A stretch of DNA of 64,000 bases from Carnegiea gigantea (taxonomy: Eukaryota > Streptophyta > Magnoliopsida > Caryophyllales > Cactaceae). The stretch lies in NCBI GenBank assembly GCA_029747015.1, contig JAKOGI010000005.1, forward strand, positions 248,001-312,000, given 5' to 3'. The notes under the pieces were generated by a model, which was given only the letters and a program-made list of their open reading frames with translations, was not told the DNA's origin and did not search any database. Both the position numbers and the translations under genes were made by a program. Positions within the stretch are counted from its first letter, which is position 1. The number at the start of each line of letters is the position of its first letter. Below, in pieces: positions 1 through 13,400 of this stretch.

Positions 1-69
1 TCTGCTCCTTCCTCTACCATAGTGAATCGTGTCTGACAACTTACCTGTCTTTCGGATTCCCTTGCACAG

Positions 70-207
70 CAGGCTGCTACCCAAGTTAAGAAAATTCAAC
101 CACCTACCGCTGATCCTCCGAAGGCGAAGGAAAGCACTGAACAAAAGGAAGAAGAGAATGATAAAGATGAAGGCGCTGCACGCAGGAGAACCAGGCGTGA
201 CAACTAG
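70..207 (+). CDS. Last exon of an unrecognised gene (C-terminal 45 codons plus stop)
   Basis: A pyrimidine-rich stretch ending TTGCACAG at 69 is a good 3' splice site. The open frame that follows runs 46 codons to a TAG at 205-207. The encoded tail is hydrophilic: a proline/lysine segment (KKIQPPTADPPKAKE), an acidic run (EQKEEENDKDEG) and a basic end (ARRRTRRDN). A disordered acidic-then-basic tail of this kind is common in chromatin and RNA-binding proteins, but I do not recognise the family. The AG at 71-72 is a second possible acceptor in the same frame. Everything upstream lies outside the window. A longer open frame starting at 29 is a different frame and is less convincing because it ignores the acceptor. 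Confidence 0.5.
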   Translation, partial: QAATQVKKIQPPTADPPKAKESTEQKEEENDKDEGAARRRTRRDN

Positions 208-676
208 GGGGATCACAAACTGTGCTGCCACCTTCTTGTGTTGAATCATTGGATATCATCATTTTTTCTAGCCTGGTGATTTTGTCGTCGGACAGAATGA
301 TGCAGAGGGGGAGGGAGATGAAGAACTAATTCTAGTCTGCTAGAAATTTTTTTGAGGTTTGCTTTCAATTGGAGCATAATGGAGGTACTTCTAGGATTGT
401 AAATGACTATTTGATAGAATTTTGGAACGTAGTTTTGATTAAAGTTTGCAATGACTCCTGCCGCCCTCTTCCTAGTCTTTATGCACGACCTTGGACAACT
501 AAAATTGAATCGAAGCGGACAACCTCCTCACACATTATAAATTCAACTTAGTTTCTCACTTTATGAGGGCTTCTCAATTCTCATGCGGGCGGCCTCCTGC
601 TGCGTAGCTTACAAAATTTAACCCCAGAGTAGGTTATTGCTTTTATGTGGAACCTAATACCGGCTCATACGTAATA
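208..676. other. 3' UTR and intergenic DNA
   Basis: This is the probable 3' UTR of the gene ending at 207, followed by unclassified sequence up to the poly(A) end of the LINE. A second acceptor-like site (TTTTTTCTAG, near 270) opens a short acidic frame ending TAG near 342. It could be an alternative last exon, but nothing independent supports it. Confidence 0.3.
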
Positions 677-737
677 TTTTTTTTTTGTAAGAAAGATAAG
701 AATACAATCTAATTGGTCCTTCTTTCAAGGGTTCTAT

Positions 738-1240
738 CTAAATTATCTTCATGGAGGATACGAAGCAGTTCCCTATGCGGAACCTTAATCCACACTTTAT
801 GGAATGTAAATACAGATCATACTTTGCTAGCCAGTCGGCAGCACAATTCCCTTGCCTAAAAATGTGGGTAATATGAACTTTGTTAGAAAGTTGAATGTAA
901 GTGTGAACATCATGAATCAAAACTTCGATTTCCCATGGTGCTTGAATATGTCCTTGGAGTGCTTCAATGAGTATTTTGTTATCTCCCTCAATATGGATGT
1001 CGGTAAAACCTGCCTGTATTGTTGCTTTGATGCCATTTCTCATTGCTATTGCTTCTGCTACCAAAATTGACGCTGCACCCAAATTGAATGATGCTGCTTG
1101 AATAAACTTTCCTTCCCAGTTGCGGATAATGAAACCTCCTGCTGCTCCCTGTGATGATTTGGAGCCATCATAGTTGACTTTGATGGATTCGCCTTGTGGT
1201 CTTTTCCATGCTACCCAATAAGTCTTCTTGTGTTTTACAA
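738..1240 (-). pseudogene. LINE RNase H domain (RVT_3 type)
   Basis: Read on the minus strand from about 1240, the frame gives WKRPQGESIKVNYDGS, then AAGGFIIRNWEGKF, AEAIAMRNGI, HIEGDNKILIEAL and HIFRQGNCAADWLAK. These are the hallmarks of the RNase H-like domain at the C-terminus of plant LINE ORF2 and related RNase H proteins, including the D of YDGS, the E of AEA, the D of EGDN and the late N-x-x-A-D motif. It is a domain of the surrounding LINE, not a separate gene. Confidence 0.75.
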
Positions 1241-2031
1241 CTGATTGATTTGAGTTTGGATGAAATGGTTGTGTCAGTTTATATTTGATGCGTCATTCAG
1301 CGCTAGCTTTCTTAGCTCTTATTAATGTACTTTCTGGAATAGGCGTTTCATTACGAAATATCATGTTATTTTTTGTTTACTCCAAAGTAGTGCCACTACT
1401 CTATATATTTTCATTACAGAGGTAGTGGTTCTAGCAGTGGATAGCCTTTGTAAAATGCTATTTTGCTGACTAGACAGAAATCTATAATCTATCCAGTTAT
1501 AGAAAATTACTAGTCTCCAGCATTCTTGTGCAATCGGACAATGCAAAAAAAGATGATCTGCATCCTCATTCTTTGAATGACACTAAGGACAGTGAGGATC
1601 AATATTCATGCCTCTTTTGAATAGAGTGTCTTTAGTAGGAAGCAAATCAAGGCACAGTTGTCATAGGAAGATTTTTAATTTTAGGATAATGTTGAGTTTT
1701 CAAATCCAATTAAAATCCCACCCTAGTGGGTTACCCAACTTCAGCCCATGTGCCACCCAAGTTGCTGACTTGGTAGAGAACTCACCATTAACTGATAGTC
1801 CACAACATACAGAATCAGGGATCGAATTAAAGGGAATAGGTACTGCACGAATTATCTGCAGATAGATAGGACCTACTAGTTGCTGAAGTGTGGCTACATC
1901 CCACTCTTTATTCTCTGTAATAAAATGTGATACCTTCAGAGAGGTGTCACTAAGTGAGTGATATATAATATTAAGCAAATTTGCTAAACTATGATTAGTG
2001 CACTAGCTGTCTAACCAAAAATTAATACTAA

Positions 2032-3445
2032 GGGCCTGTTCTTTTCGTGGGTAAATAGGGTGGGTAAAAGGGTGAAGTAGGTTGAAATGGGTTGAGGTGG
2101 GTTGAGGTAGGTTGAAGTTGGTATTTTTTTTGAGGTGGGTTGAAATAGGTTGAAGTAGGTTGAAGTGGGTTGACGTTGGTTGAAGTGGGTTGAAGTTAGT
2201 ATATTTTTATGTGGTGGGTTGAAGTAGGTTAAAATAATAAGAATGTAACTAATGTGTGATAAATTATGAAGTTATCGAAATTTTGTGAAATTTTTGTTTA
2301 TTCTTTTTTATTTTTTATTTTTTAATTTTATTTTTAAATTTTTTAATTTTTAATTTTTAATTTTTAATTTTTAATTTTTAATTTTTAATTTTTAATTTTT
2401 TAATTTTTCATTTTTCATTTTTTATTTTTCATTTTTCTATTTTTTTATTTTTCTATTTTTCTATTTTTATTTTTTATTTATTTTTATTTATTTTTTATTT
2501 ATATTTTTTATTTATATTTTTTATTTTTTATTTATATTTTCATTTTTCATTTTTCATTTTTCATTTTTCATTTTTTTATTTTTTTATTTTCGTTTTTATT
2601 TTTTATTTTTTACTTTTTATTTTTCATTTTTATTTTTTATTTTTTATTTGTAGTTTTTCTTTTTATTTTTTATTTTTTGTTTCTTATTTTTTATTTTTTA
2701 TTTCTTATTTTTTAATTTATTATTTTGTAATTTATTTTTTGTAATTTTTAATTTTTTATTCAAAAAATAAAAATTAAAATTATAAAATAAAAAATAAAAA
2801 GTAAAAAATAAAAAATAAAAAATAAAAAAGAAAAAAGAAAAAAGAAAAATAAAAAATAAAAAATAAAAAATAAAAAGTAAAAAATTAAAAATTAAAAATT
2901 AAAAATTAAAAATTAAAAAATAAAAATTAAAAATAAAAATTAAAAATTAAAAATAAACAATAAACAATAAACAATAAAAAATAAAAAAGAATGAACAAAA
3001 ATTTCACAAAATTTCGATAACTTCATAAATTATCACACATTAGTTTCATTCTCATTATTTTAACCCACTTCAATCTACCACATACAAAATATACCAATTT
3101 CAGCGCACTTCAACCTACATCAATCCACTTCAATCTAGTTCAATCTATTTCAACCCACCTCAAAAAAAAATACCAAATTCAGCCTACCTCAACCTACTTC
3201 AACTGACTTCACCCTTTTCCCCACCCAATGTACTCACGAAAACAACAGGCCCTAAATCCAATATGATACTTTACAAATTATTAAAATTATGAAGGAGGTG
3301 GGTTGAAGTAGGTTGAGGTAGGTTGAAGTGGGTTGAAGTTGGTATTTTTTTTTCAAGTGGGTTGAAATAAGTTGAAGTAGGTTGAAATAGGTTGAAGTGG
3401 GTTGAAGTTGGTAAATGTGGATTGACCCACGAAAAGAACAGGCCC
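2032..3445. mobile_element. Foldback PIF/Harbinger-like MITE inside the LINE
   Basis: The left end GGGCCTGTTCTTTTCGTGGG is the exact reverse complement of the right end at 3426-3445. Both ends are flanked by TAA (2029-2031 and 3446-3448), the 3-bp target duplication of PIF/Harbinger elements. A third end with TAA sits inside at 3252. Its reverse complement matches the left arm further inward (GTGGG..AAAAGGGTGAAG), so 2032-3252 is probably one element and 3256-3445 part of a second copy. The arms carry tandem GGTTGAAGT-type repeats. The core is about 700 bp of T(n)A-rich sequence mirrored by A(n)T-rich sequence, a near-perfect inverted arm. There is no transposase, so it is non-autonomous. Confidence 0.75.
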
Positions 3446-4099
3446 TAACTCCATTACCCACTTTCCAATGAATTCCCTTCCGAAATTGCTGCCGATCTTT
3501 GGGAATGCATTTCCATGCCCATGAATCCGATTTCTTTAGTTGTGTGGAAAAGAAATTCTCATCAATTGAATATTTTCCATGAATTTGTTCTACCCAGAGG
3601 CTTTGTCTATGAAACAATTTTCAGGTTAATTTGCTAGAAAACGCACTATTAACTACTTCCATCTTTCTTAATCCAAACCCTCCAACCTTCTTGGGCCGAC
3701 AAATTTTATCCCATGATACCATAGGCAATCCTTTGCTATCATTGCTTTTTTTTTTTTTAAGAAAAAATGTCTGCTAATTTTATCAATTAGGCAATTAGTT
3801 TCTTTAGGAAGTTGAAAATGCTGCATTATATGTGCTGGCATAGACTCAATATTTGCTTGGATTAGCGCAACTATTCCTGCTTTGGAAATGCATTTTATTT
3901 TTCAATTTTGCAGTTTTGCAGCTGTTCTATTCACAAATTCTGAAAAAGTTTCTGTTCTTGGTCTTCCTTTTAAACACTGGGCATGTCAACTATTTGCCAA
4001 GATTATCTTGGTGCATGGTATTGAAAATAGATGAGACAGAGTTTTTATCCTGTGCTGTAGCATTCTTAGAGAAAGTTAGTGACGATTTCTGAAAATTAA

Positions 4100-4965
4100 T
4101 AAGTTGGCCAGAGTTTTGACAAAATCTAGTCAGGATCGTACTAAGTTGTTGACATGATTCACGGTTAATTCGACAAAACAGAAAATTATCATCAGCAAAA
4201 AATAAACATGAAATTTTGGGAGCTCTGGGAGAGAGCTTAAATCCTATTCAACATTTCTTATTCCAAAGTGCCTTCCGAAGAGCCCTCATTAAGACCTCCA
4301 TACAAATAATAAACAGATAGAGTGACAAAGGGTCCCCTTGTCTAATGCCTTGTGCAAGTGAAAAGAACCCACAAACTTGATCATTCACAATCACAGAATA
4401 CGAGACAGTTAATATATGTGCTTTAATCAATTCTACCCATTTGGGAAGAAAGCCAAATAAATGCGATGTACTAAATAAGAAGTTCCATTCCACTCGATCA
4501 TATGCCTTTTTCATATCAAGTTTAAATACCACCCATGTTTTCTTACCCTTCATTTTACTGAATTTATTCATCATTTCGTGCGTAAGTAAAATATTATCAT
4601 GAATGGAACGCTTAGGCACAAATGCACTTTGGAGAGGTTCAATTATTTTTTCCAAAATCGGGCGCATGCGATTTGCAATGATTTTAGAAATAATCTTGTA
4701 AATAGTGTTGCAGAGGCTAATCAGTCGAAAAGGATTAGTTGATTCTAGGCTACTCACTTTCGGGATTAATGCTATTAGCGTGTGGTTAATCTGTTTGAGG
4801 AATTCTCCTCCCTCAAAAAAGGATCGCACCCCAATGCAGACGTCTTTCTTTACAATATGCCAATAATCTTAAAAGAAAGCTAATCCAAAGCCATCAGGTC
4901 CTGGGGCCTTAAATTTATCTATTTGAAAACTGGCATCTTTCACTTCAAGATCTTGGACAGGTTGA
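4100..4965 (-). pseudogene. LINE reverse transcriptase domain
   Basis: The longest frame (4829-4248, minus) reads through RT motifs: NHTLIALIPKV, FRLISLCNTIYKIISKIIANR, LQSAFVPKRSIHDNILL, FKLDMKKAYDRVEW and GIRQGDPLSLYLFI. The catalytic FADD box lies at 4199-4188 in another frame, so at least one frameshift separates it. Upstream, around 4965-4870, the phrase KAPGPDGFG is the start of the LINE RT domain. The protein is dead because of the frameshift and stops. Confidence 0.85.
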
Positions 4966-4991
4966 AGTCGCGTATCTTAGAAGGGCCGGGA

Positions 4992-5012
4992 GGGGGGGGG
5001 GGGGGGGGGAAT

Positions 5013-5069
<57 letters not shown>
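4992..5069. repeat. G(18) run followed by (AT)n microsatellite
   Basis: Eighteen G residues (4992-5009) are followed by about 27 AT units (5015-5069). They separate the truncated LINE from the 3' end of the helicase gene. Confidence 0.9.
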
Positions 5070-5072
<3 letters not shown>

Positions 5073-5209
5073 AAAAAAATCAATAATACAACCAATTCAC
5101 TAAGGAGAAAGAATTTCTAGATTACCTATTAAGCTCTCCTGGTTTCGCTTAAAGATTAGAGGATAATACAACCATCACTGCCTCTTGTCCAATCTCCAAT
5201 TTATGCCTA

Positions 5210-5415
5210 TCATTCATCATCTCTTGGACCCGCAGTAATAGAATCCCTCTTTGGGTTGTGTTTCTTCCACTTGGCTTTCGGCATGGACATTATCCAAGAA
5301 GGGACTTCACATCCGGACTGGGTCATGACATTTGCTATGTTACGTAAATAAGGTATATCTTCCTCTGTGTAGAAGGTTATGGCTTCTCCTTCCCTCCCAG
5401 CTCTACCAGATCGGC
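5210..5415 (-). CDS. RH57: RH57 exon 12 (last)
   Basis: The acceptor TTTTGTAG is followed by GCCGATCT, completing the Gly of motif VI (GRSGRAGR). The exon continues [20 protein letters not shown] and SGCEVPSW and ends in a lysine-rich tail at TGA (5212-5210). It is 206 nt, entered in phase 1. Confidence 0.92.
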
Positions 5416-8400
5416 CTACAAAATGACGACCACAAATCCATGAACCCAGTTGTCCAGAACAAATGTCCTAGTCACAATTTTCTCCATCACAAAACAAAAT
5501 GATTACTTAGTGCGCAATGAGCAGTACGAGTAGAAGCTGCAGTAAGTTTCAAAGGTGTCTGAATAGAACACACACACTTTTCACACAGAACTCCTGATGG
5601 TCTTGCAGGTACAGTTCATTTACAAAGGACTTAAAACTTCATATCCTTGGCAAATGGCTCATTCAGGTCAACAAAAAAGTGCTTTTGTTATGTTGGATCA
5701 AGTCAGGTTGGAATTAGCTCCAATACTCCAGTGGATTTAGGCTTAAGTCAACAGCTGATCAAGCTTATGTTGAGTATGGTAACTTAGCATTGGATAATTG
5801 TCAGTAAGCATGACCACATGTTAGGGTTGGTTCAATATGGGGTGAGACGGGTCATCAAGGGTATGGGCCATTATTCAGTTAAACGAATAGTAGCTTGGGC
5901 CATGTAACTTGGGGTTCAGCTCCAAAATAGATTGCATTCCAGTTACATCAAGTTCCAGTTGAAGGTGGATCACATTACTTCGCATTAAAATATCGCACCT
6001 TGTTCATGTTTTCAGGTATACCACATGCTCAAACATGTCCTGATGAACCTCAAGATAACATATCATAAAATGTTGACTCTCGATTATTATTGTTATTATT
6101 AGGACGATCAAAACATGCTCTTATGTAATCCGGCCACTTACCAATCCTATGGATGTAGGTCGAAGCAGATTCTGGAAAATCATAATTGATCACACAGTTA
6201 AGACCTTTGAAGTCCAAACCTCGAGCAGCAACATCAGTAGCTATCAAAACCCACGTTTTACCAGCTCTAAAATCATTGATTGCATTCTCGCGCTGTAAAT
6301 TCCAAATAGACAGCCGGATATCCGTTAGAGAAAAATTGGACCAAAATACCAAATAGCAAAGCGAATATAACCAAATATTACACAGCTGATTGACGAAAAC
6401 TTTTAAGTGGTAAGGCGGTAATGTGTAAGTCATATGAGCTTTTCATCAATCTTCTCTATTGCCTCATAATAGACACTGGAAGCCCAGAACAAGAAGTACA
6501 GTAATGTTGTTACCAATTTGTTAATTCATATGCCAAAACCAGATTCAGAAGCTGATTTCAATTGGATATGTCCATGATAAGCTCCAACTTGTGAGGGAAC
6601 AGGATAGTCCGTCACTACACATGGGCTTATGTAGTTACAAAGGTTGCAAATATCCAACAATCAACATCCCCCATTAGGGACAAGCCTCACGAGAGCCACT
6701 ATGAGAATTATATGCTACAGAAACGCAAAAGGAATCTAGATAAACTATAGTTTTCATCAGGGTTTAGGAGCCAAACTCAGGGGCAAGCTGCTCCACAATG
6801 ACCAAGACATTACCTGCGCCTCGGGTAAATGAGAATGGATGACATCCACCCTAATATCAATAAGCGCCAATTCTTTATAGAGCTCTTTCGCCCGTTCTAT
6901 GCTTTGTACAAAGATCAACACAGGTGGATCCAAGCTCTGAACAGAACAAAGAAAAAAAATGTCAAAAGAGATGAATCAACACTCACAATAACAGATGCTA
7001 CAGATAAGTCATCAGACCGTCGAAAATGGTATTATGCCATAACCTAATAATACAACACAGATAATTCAAAGATATACTAGGCAAAATCTGGACTACTCCT
7101 CCCAATGCGGGTTCCATTTGGGGGGGGTGGTCTGAGTAGATCAAAATATAGACAGCTTAACCCTGGAGGTACACATGCAAGCACAGAATATGGTTCTAAC
7201 AGACCCACATTAAAAATCTTCAGAAACCATGTTAACCAGTTGAAATTTTTGACAGAGCATATAATTTCTATTTTATGCAGCATATCCAGTTCACTGATTA
7301 CTCGCACTGTTGCAGTATAAGATAACAATAGACAGAAAAAAGATGAAGGATAAGACAGCTAGCAATGAATTTGCCTTGAATTTTTTATTTTACTTATTTT
7401 TCTTTTTGAAAAAAGAAAAGCCATATACAAGAGAGGCAACCTCTTCAGCACCAGGTCCCACTCATATTCAAAATTTCCATGTCATATTCAAAAAGTATAG
7501 CTTTTATTATATGAGCTAGAATCAAGTAAGTAATATGTTCATTTTCATCTTCATAGCCCAAATGGCAAAAAAAACTCATTCCACGGGACTATAAATTTGA
7601 GAACCAGCCGCTGAAATTGTAAGTTGTAACCAAACGAGCAAAAAGAGAAGTAATTCAACCACTTCTATTTCTACAGGGGATTTAACCATGCTATTCTACT
7701 ACTATCAGGGGATTACAGTGGGAGGTTCCAAGGATTCTGTCAGACTGGGGAAAGCTTAACAGAGGGTGAACCCGTATCACCAAATCATGTTCTGCACATG
7801 GAATGTTTGTCTCAGACCTTAACTTTTGCTATTCAGGATCCTCGTTTCAAGTTTTCTCCAGGTGTAAGCAACTGAAGTTTAGTCACTCGATATTTGCAGA
7901 TGTTCTTCCTCATGTTTTGCAAGGCTGACTTGTGTTCAATTCACTTCACAATGGAGGGTGTTAATCACTTTGCTGCATTCTCTGGCGTAGAAGCAAACCT
8001 TCACACTCTTATGTTTTTCTCAACTAGGATTTCTCAGGAATTGGAAGAAGAATTGGAGGATCAAATTCTACAGAAGACTGGCCCCGAGAAAGGAGATTCG
8101 TCAAAGATGTATCTACTGATCTACCAGAAACCAGTTAGCTTAATGAAAAGGATTATCGTACCTTGATCAACAAGATCAGCACCAGGATTAGAGGCTTGGG
8201 ACCCAGAAAGCTATGCTACCCTGGGAGAATCTAACTAGTGAGTGTAATTACAGTTTGATATTCATCTCCACCTGGTCAATAATTGAAGCAGTAGAGTAGA
8301 GCTTACTTATGGGGAGCTACAAACGGGAAAAAGAAGTTGCATTCAGTGTCGAGGGATGAGATTTGCAAAATTTGTAGGGCTCAATCTTAAGGACTGTGGT

Positions 8401-10366
8401 ATGTGGAACAAGACTGCCATAAGCAAGCATGTTTAGCATCTAACTGAAAGGCCAGACAGTACGTCGGTCAACGGGTACACGATCATTATCTCAGGCAAGA
8501 TGATGTTCTCAAGCATGCCACTAGTTATAATGCTAGTTGGTATTGGATAAGGATTTTGAAACCCCCAAAAAAAAAAAACAAAAAAGATTGCAAACTATCA
8601 TGAGAGGCAGAGGAGGATTTAGTTGACTGCAATTAGAAGAAAATTTAGCATTGCAGCAACATATATCAAACAAAGGCAACAAGGATCAAGCACCTCAGTG
8701 GAATGTTGTGTGCCAAAGGTATCGCATACCTAAGCACTGTTTCATTATGTGGCACGCCATAAAGAGCTTAATGGTGACTAAGGATGAACTTCATACCCTT
8801 GGTACACAAGTAGACTCCAAACGCATATTCTGTGGTAGCATGGAAACAGCCAATCGCCCCCTTTTTCACTGCCATTATGCTGCTGTTATGAATAAAATTA
8901 CTGTTGGACTTGGAGACTGCAACTGGAGACAGCAATGGCAGAGTTTATTTCAGGGCAGGGGTATTATCTCTAGAACAGAGAGAATGATTTTTGTATACCA
9001 TTGCTGCTGCTGCTGTCCACAGGAATTGAATTGAGAGAAATAGAAGCATTATAGGGCCATCCATCGCTCATGCCATTGTGCAGAAATTAAGAAGTGACCT
9101 GAAGATACATGTTCCACAGATGGAAAGACTTTACAGGACCTAGGTGAATCGGATGTGAAGGTCAAGGATATATGCTTTGCCCTTGGAATATGCCAAAAAT
9201 GAAGTTACAAAAAGCTGTTTTGTTTAATGATAATTTCTTACTGGATACCTTAAAATAAAATAAAAATTATGCATATTTATAATAAAAAAGAAAGAAAAGA
9301 AAACAAGCGGCGACTAAGCCGTTCCAGCTAAGGCCAAGGCCAAGAGTTCACAGATGTCATGAAATGGGTAGCCCACTTCCTAGTTCCCATACATGAAGCA
9401 AAGAGATATTTACGCTTCTTTGAACAGAAAATATGACTAAACATGTGTCTGTACTTTAAGAGGGCTTCCAGTGCGCAAATGGTTTAGTCTAGTACATGGT
9501 TAAGAGAACCGGCCAGGAACGGGGACCGGACGCAGCAAACAGGCCGGAAAATCAGGAGAACCGTTCTGTGCATCTAACCGGGAAAACCCGGTCAAACCCA
9601 GTTGACCCGGCTGATTCAGTCAAACCGGCCAACCCGCGGTTGGACCGGATTTTCCCAGCTCAAATAGAAGGACTTGGTTTTTTTGGGCCGCCTCAATTCC
9701 TAGCTACTCGCTGCCTCTCCCTCTCCAAATGAAAAACCCTAGCAGATTCATTCTCCTTGACCCTCGACGCCGTGCTCTCTGTCGTCGGCAATCACAATAG
9801 TCCTCAAGGTAATTCTTTTTTACTTTGCTTCTCGATCACTCTTTCGTTCTCAATCTCTCTTTCCTTTTGAGTTCTGCCTTGGTTTGAGCTTGAGTGCTAG
9901 CCTTGTTTAGCTGCTTTGGGTTTGAGTTCTCATTTTCTTTGCTTCTGATCCCTCTTTCGGTCTTGAACTCTCGATCCCTCAGTCTCTGTCAAATTGGGCA
10001 ATTCACGTTTGAACAGTCATAAAGAAAAGCAAGTCTTTTGGTAATTTCTCATTTTCGTTTTATTTATCTTTTATAATGAGTTAATGACCAATTTTAATTT
10101 CCTTGTGATTGTGGGTTTGTAAGTTTTGCGCTATTAGAGTGTTAGAGCAATCCATTGGCTCTTGTTTCCTGTGATCATTTGCTCTGTGATCTCAGATTTT
10201 GCCTATCTAATATTTGTCAAAGACTATGTAAGTTTGAATGAGTTGCATTGGCAATATGAAGAATCTTGTGTGAAATCTCTTTTGATTGATACATGTGGCA
10301 TTTAATTTTTCGTTACTTTGTGTTTTTAATGTGTGGAAATACTCATTTTTTTTTGGGGGGGGGAAG

Positions 10367-10405
<39 letters not shown>

Positions 10406-13400
10406 ACAAAATTTTTCAGGTTCAACCGGGTCATAGCAATCCAACCTGATTTGATGGTAATCCGTGTCAACCGATCTAATCCCAGTCCAAATGATTCGAC
10501 TGGTTGAACCATCGACCCACTCAGATGACCGGTTCGATCACCGGGTCGGTAATCTTAACCTTGCTCTAGAACACTACAAAGAGAGTTTCCTCCATGACAA
10601 GTAATAAAACAACAGTTCAAACCATCCCAGCATAACACTTACTTTTAAAAGGCCAGTATGTTAATCCAACAGGAGGGAGTGAGACCTTTTATTGGGCCAG
10701 GGGAGGGGGGAGGCAAGCGGTATCACCACTGAATCCACACACTATACAAACAGATAAAGTTGATGATCCTGAATCATTCGCAACAAAATATGTTGTCCCA
10801 AATTTATTTTATATTGACCATTTGAAAGGGCAAAAATATGGTGATCATTACCAAGTGCCCTTTCTTTTTTTCTTCTTACATATGCTTTTTTTAGTAGGAG
10901 CATTATGCCCTTTACCACATCTAATATACCAATTAAGAAGAATAATTCAAGCATGTTAAATAAAAACCACTTTACAGCATAGAAAACGTAACTCATCTTA
11001 AAAAATTGTATGACTGTGCTCTTACCACTTGTTCATCACTCCATCAGAACTGGAGAAATGTGAGCTGCATTAATGCAGCTTACATAATGCCTAATGGCTA
11101 GGTTATTAGTCCCCTATTTTACCATACATCAAAGCAATGGACAGTGAAAATGGACCTCATTTACCAGATCAAACAATCGATCTCATTCAGTTTAACGATT
11201 CCTGTTACAGGGGGTAGACATAGTTTGATCCAAGAGTACCTCCTTTACTCTCGATTATGGGGACTTTACCCTGAAACGAAGGTGATTTCCTTTCAATACA
11301 AAAAATCAACCACTTCCACTATTTTGTTTATATTTCACTTTGCATGCAGAAGAATTTTCAACTCCATTTTCTTCAAAATATCGATCTCAAGCGCAAACTC
11401 AATATCGGAAAGTAAAATCGTTCAAAGGCCCTATTTCACACCAAAACGCACCAGGTCAAGTCCCAAACAGATCCAAGGTCGGTCCCTCCCCACTCCCAAC
11501 AGCTACATTGCTGAACCACTAAGTGTCATTTATGCATACAATGATATAGCAGCTGCCCGGTCACTAGAGAGGAAAGGTGAGATACTCAACAGTTGAAAGG
11601 TCTGTGTTTCCACCATAGAAACTAGCCTGCATGCCAACATTTACAGTCGTTTATGACACTCAAAGATTACAGGAGACCACAAAGATCACGTTGTCCCATG
11701 GAAAAGCAACAGCTTTACTTGGGGCCAAGAAGGCAAATGTTCAAGCATGTCCACACACTACACGATGGTCTGATGTTAATGCTGCACATGTCAAATGCTT
11801 ACCTCAGCAAAAATCTGTCTAAGAGCTATAAGCTTCCCTTCTTCGCTTCCAGCAAAGACCAATTTTTGCTTTATTGTTTGAGATGCCGTATTCCTAATAA
11901 AAGTTAACAGAATTATCAGATATCCTTTTCTTTTTGTTTTTTGGGGGGGGGGGGGGGTTGTATTCGGCATGCCAAAAAAAAAAGAAGAAACAAAGATCAG
12001 TAAGATAACTCCAAGACCAGGGAGCTATTAACAACCAAACAGACATCCATGAAATATCCTGATAAAGCAAATGCATAAAGCACTCAGGCTAGATACGAAC
12101 TCATAATGACTATGTAATGTTTCTGAACTGGCACTTCGCTAATTTAATAAACTAAGATCAGCTGACTCCTGGAGTATTGGGTAAGACATGAGCAGAGAAT
12201 AACTGACACTTGCAGAGTGGCTTTCGCCGGGTCTGAATTCACTTCTAGAAATCATGATTGCTCCCCCACCACTTTCCAAATTACACACCGACCCACAGAG
12301 ATCAAACATCTTTGTAGGTAATGTTACCATCAAAGGTAAGGCCGCCTACATTTGGATCTACCCAGACCCCGTGCAAGCGGGACCCACTGGGAGTTGTATC
12401 CACAGAGATCAAACGTGTCCAAAATAAATGTGGGAGCAGGATAATTAGAGTGCCATCAATTAAGATCATCCACAGGCTATATCAATAAAATCCTAGGTGT
12501 CAGCAAAATATAGCTATTAGCTACTGATTCATTGGTAAGCAAAGTTGGATTGGCGATTCTGATGCAAATCATGACATGACTATCATTCCTTCTTCGAGGA
12601 CAAGGGAAAGAAAACTCTTTGGAAGCAACTCAAACTCAAGCAACTAAATCATATATAAGAGGAAACAATTCTTAACTATGCCACTGAAACATAATTAAAA
12701 ATCTATACATACTTTCTGCCCACAATAATCCTGACAGCATCATGCATCAACGTGCGTGCAAGGTCCTCAACAGTATCAGGCAACGTAGCACTAAACAATG
12801 AACGGACTACCGAGGGATTTGAGCATGCTTTGACAACAAAATCAATCTGCTCCACAAAACCAAGCTCAAACAGCTTATCCGATTCATCAAGAACAAGAAA
12901 TTCAACCCTGCACAATGGCAAATAGATAGTCAAGAAGCATCAAAATTTATATACATACTCCACTCATTTAAAACATAAGGAGGTCATGGAATACTCCAAG
13001 GACATAGACAAAAATAGCCCCAGGGCTCCAAGGCCTACTGAAGCATGCTATGCTTGACAATTTAAATGTGTACGTTTTTCCTAGAAATATTTTTATAACT
13101 TACACGAGGACAAGGCAAAAAAAACCAGCAGAGTATAAAGATGCGAAGGGGAAAAAAGGAAAGCAGCCATGGAAGTCAAGTGTAAAGCGTATGAAAGGCC
13201 ATATCAAAATTGGAAGACTAGGGAATTCACCCAGATAAGTAGTTCTTCTGGAGACAACTAGGATAAAGGAGAGAGAGCAACATTATTTTTTTAATCGTCA
13301 ATGGTGCAAGTAATGGCAACATCCAGATAAGCAAACAAGGGCATTCACCAGCGGAATCAGAATTTCATGTTTTGTCATTGTACAACTGAAGAAGAGATAA

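Larger units (their letters stand above)
677..4965 (-). mobile_element. 5'-truncated plant LINE (non-LTR retrotransposon) with RNase H, split by a TIR element
   Basis: On the minus strand, remnants of one LINE ORF2 follow in the expected order: reverse transcriptase (about 4965-4100), a zf-RVT-type region (about 3640-3450 and 2030-1360) and a C-terminal RNase H domain (about 1240-738). The element ends in an A-tail, seen on the plus strand as ten T at 677-686. The frame is broken by stops and shifts. The 5' end is lost near 4965, next to a G-run and an AT microsatellite, so the endonuclease half is missing. A foldback TIR element at 2032-3445 interrupts a Gly-Asn-Gly-Val segment; removing it and one TAA rejoins the LINE reading frame. 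Confidence 0.85.

Noticed and set aside
369..551. 60-codon open frame on plus
   Set aside because: No motif, no splice context, lies in the probable 3' flank of the first gene.
3252..3617. Open frame with repeated Gln-Leu-Thr-Ser-Thr-Tyr-type words
   Set aside because: The first part is LINE zf-RVT, the rest is read-through of the MITE minisatellite.
8651..9034. 127-codon open frame with Cys/His residues as a zinc-finger gene
   Set aside because: It matches the zf-RVT end of a LINE and is preceded by LINE RT remnants.
12713..12907. Motif II of the helicase reads DESD, not DEAD
   Set aside because: Plant and animal Rok1/DDX52 proteins commonly have DESD here, and the catalytic Asp-Glu are kept, so this is not a lesion.
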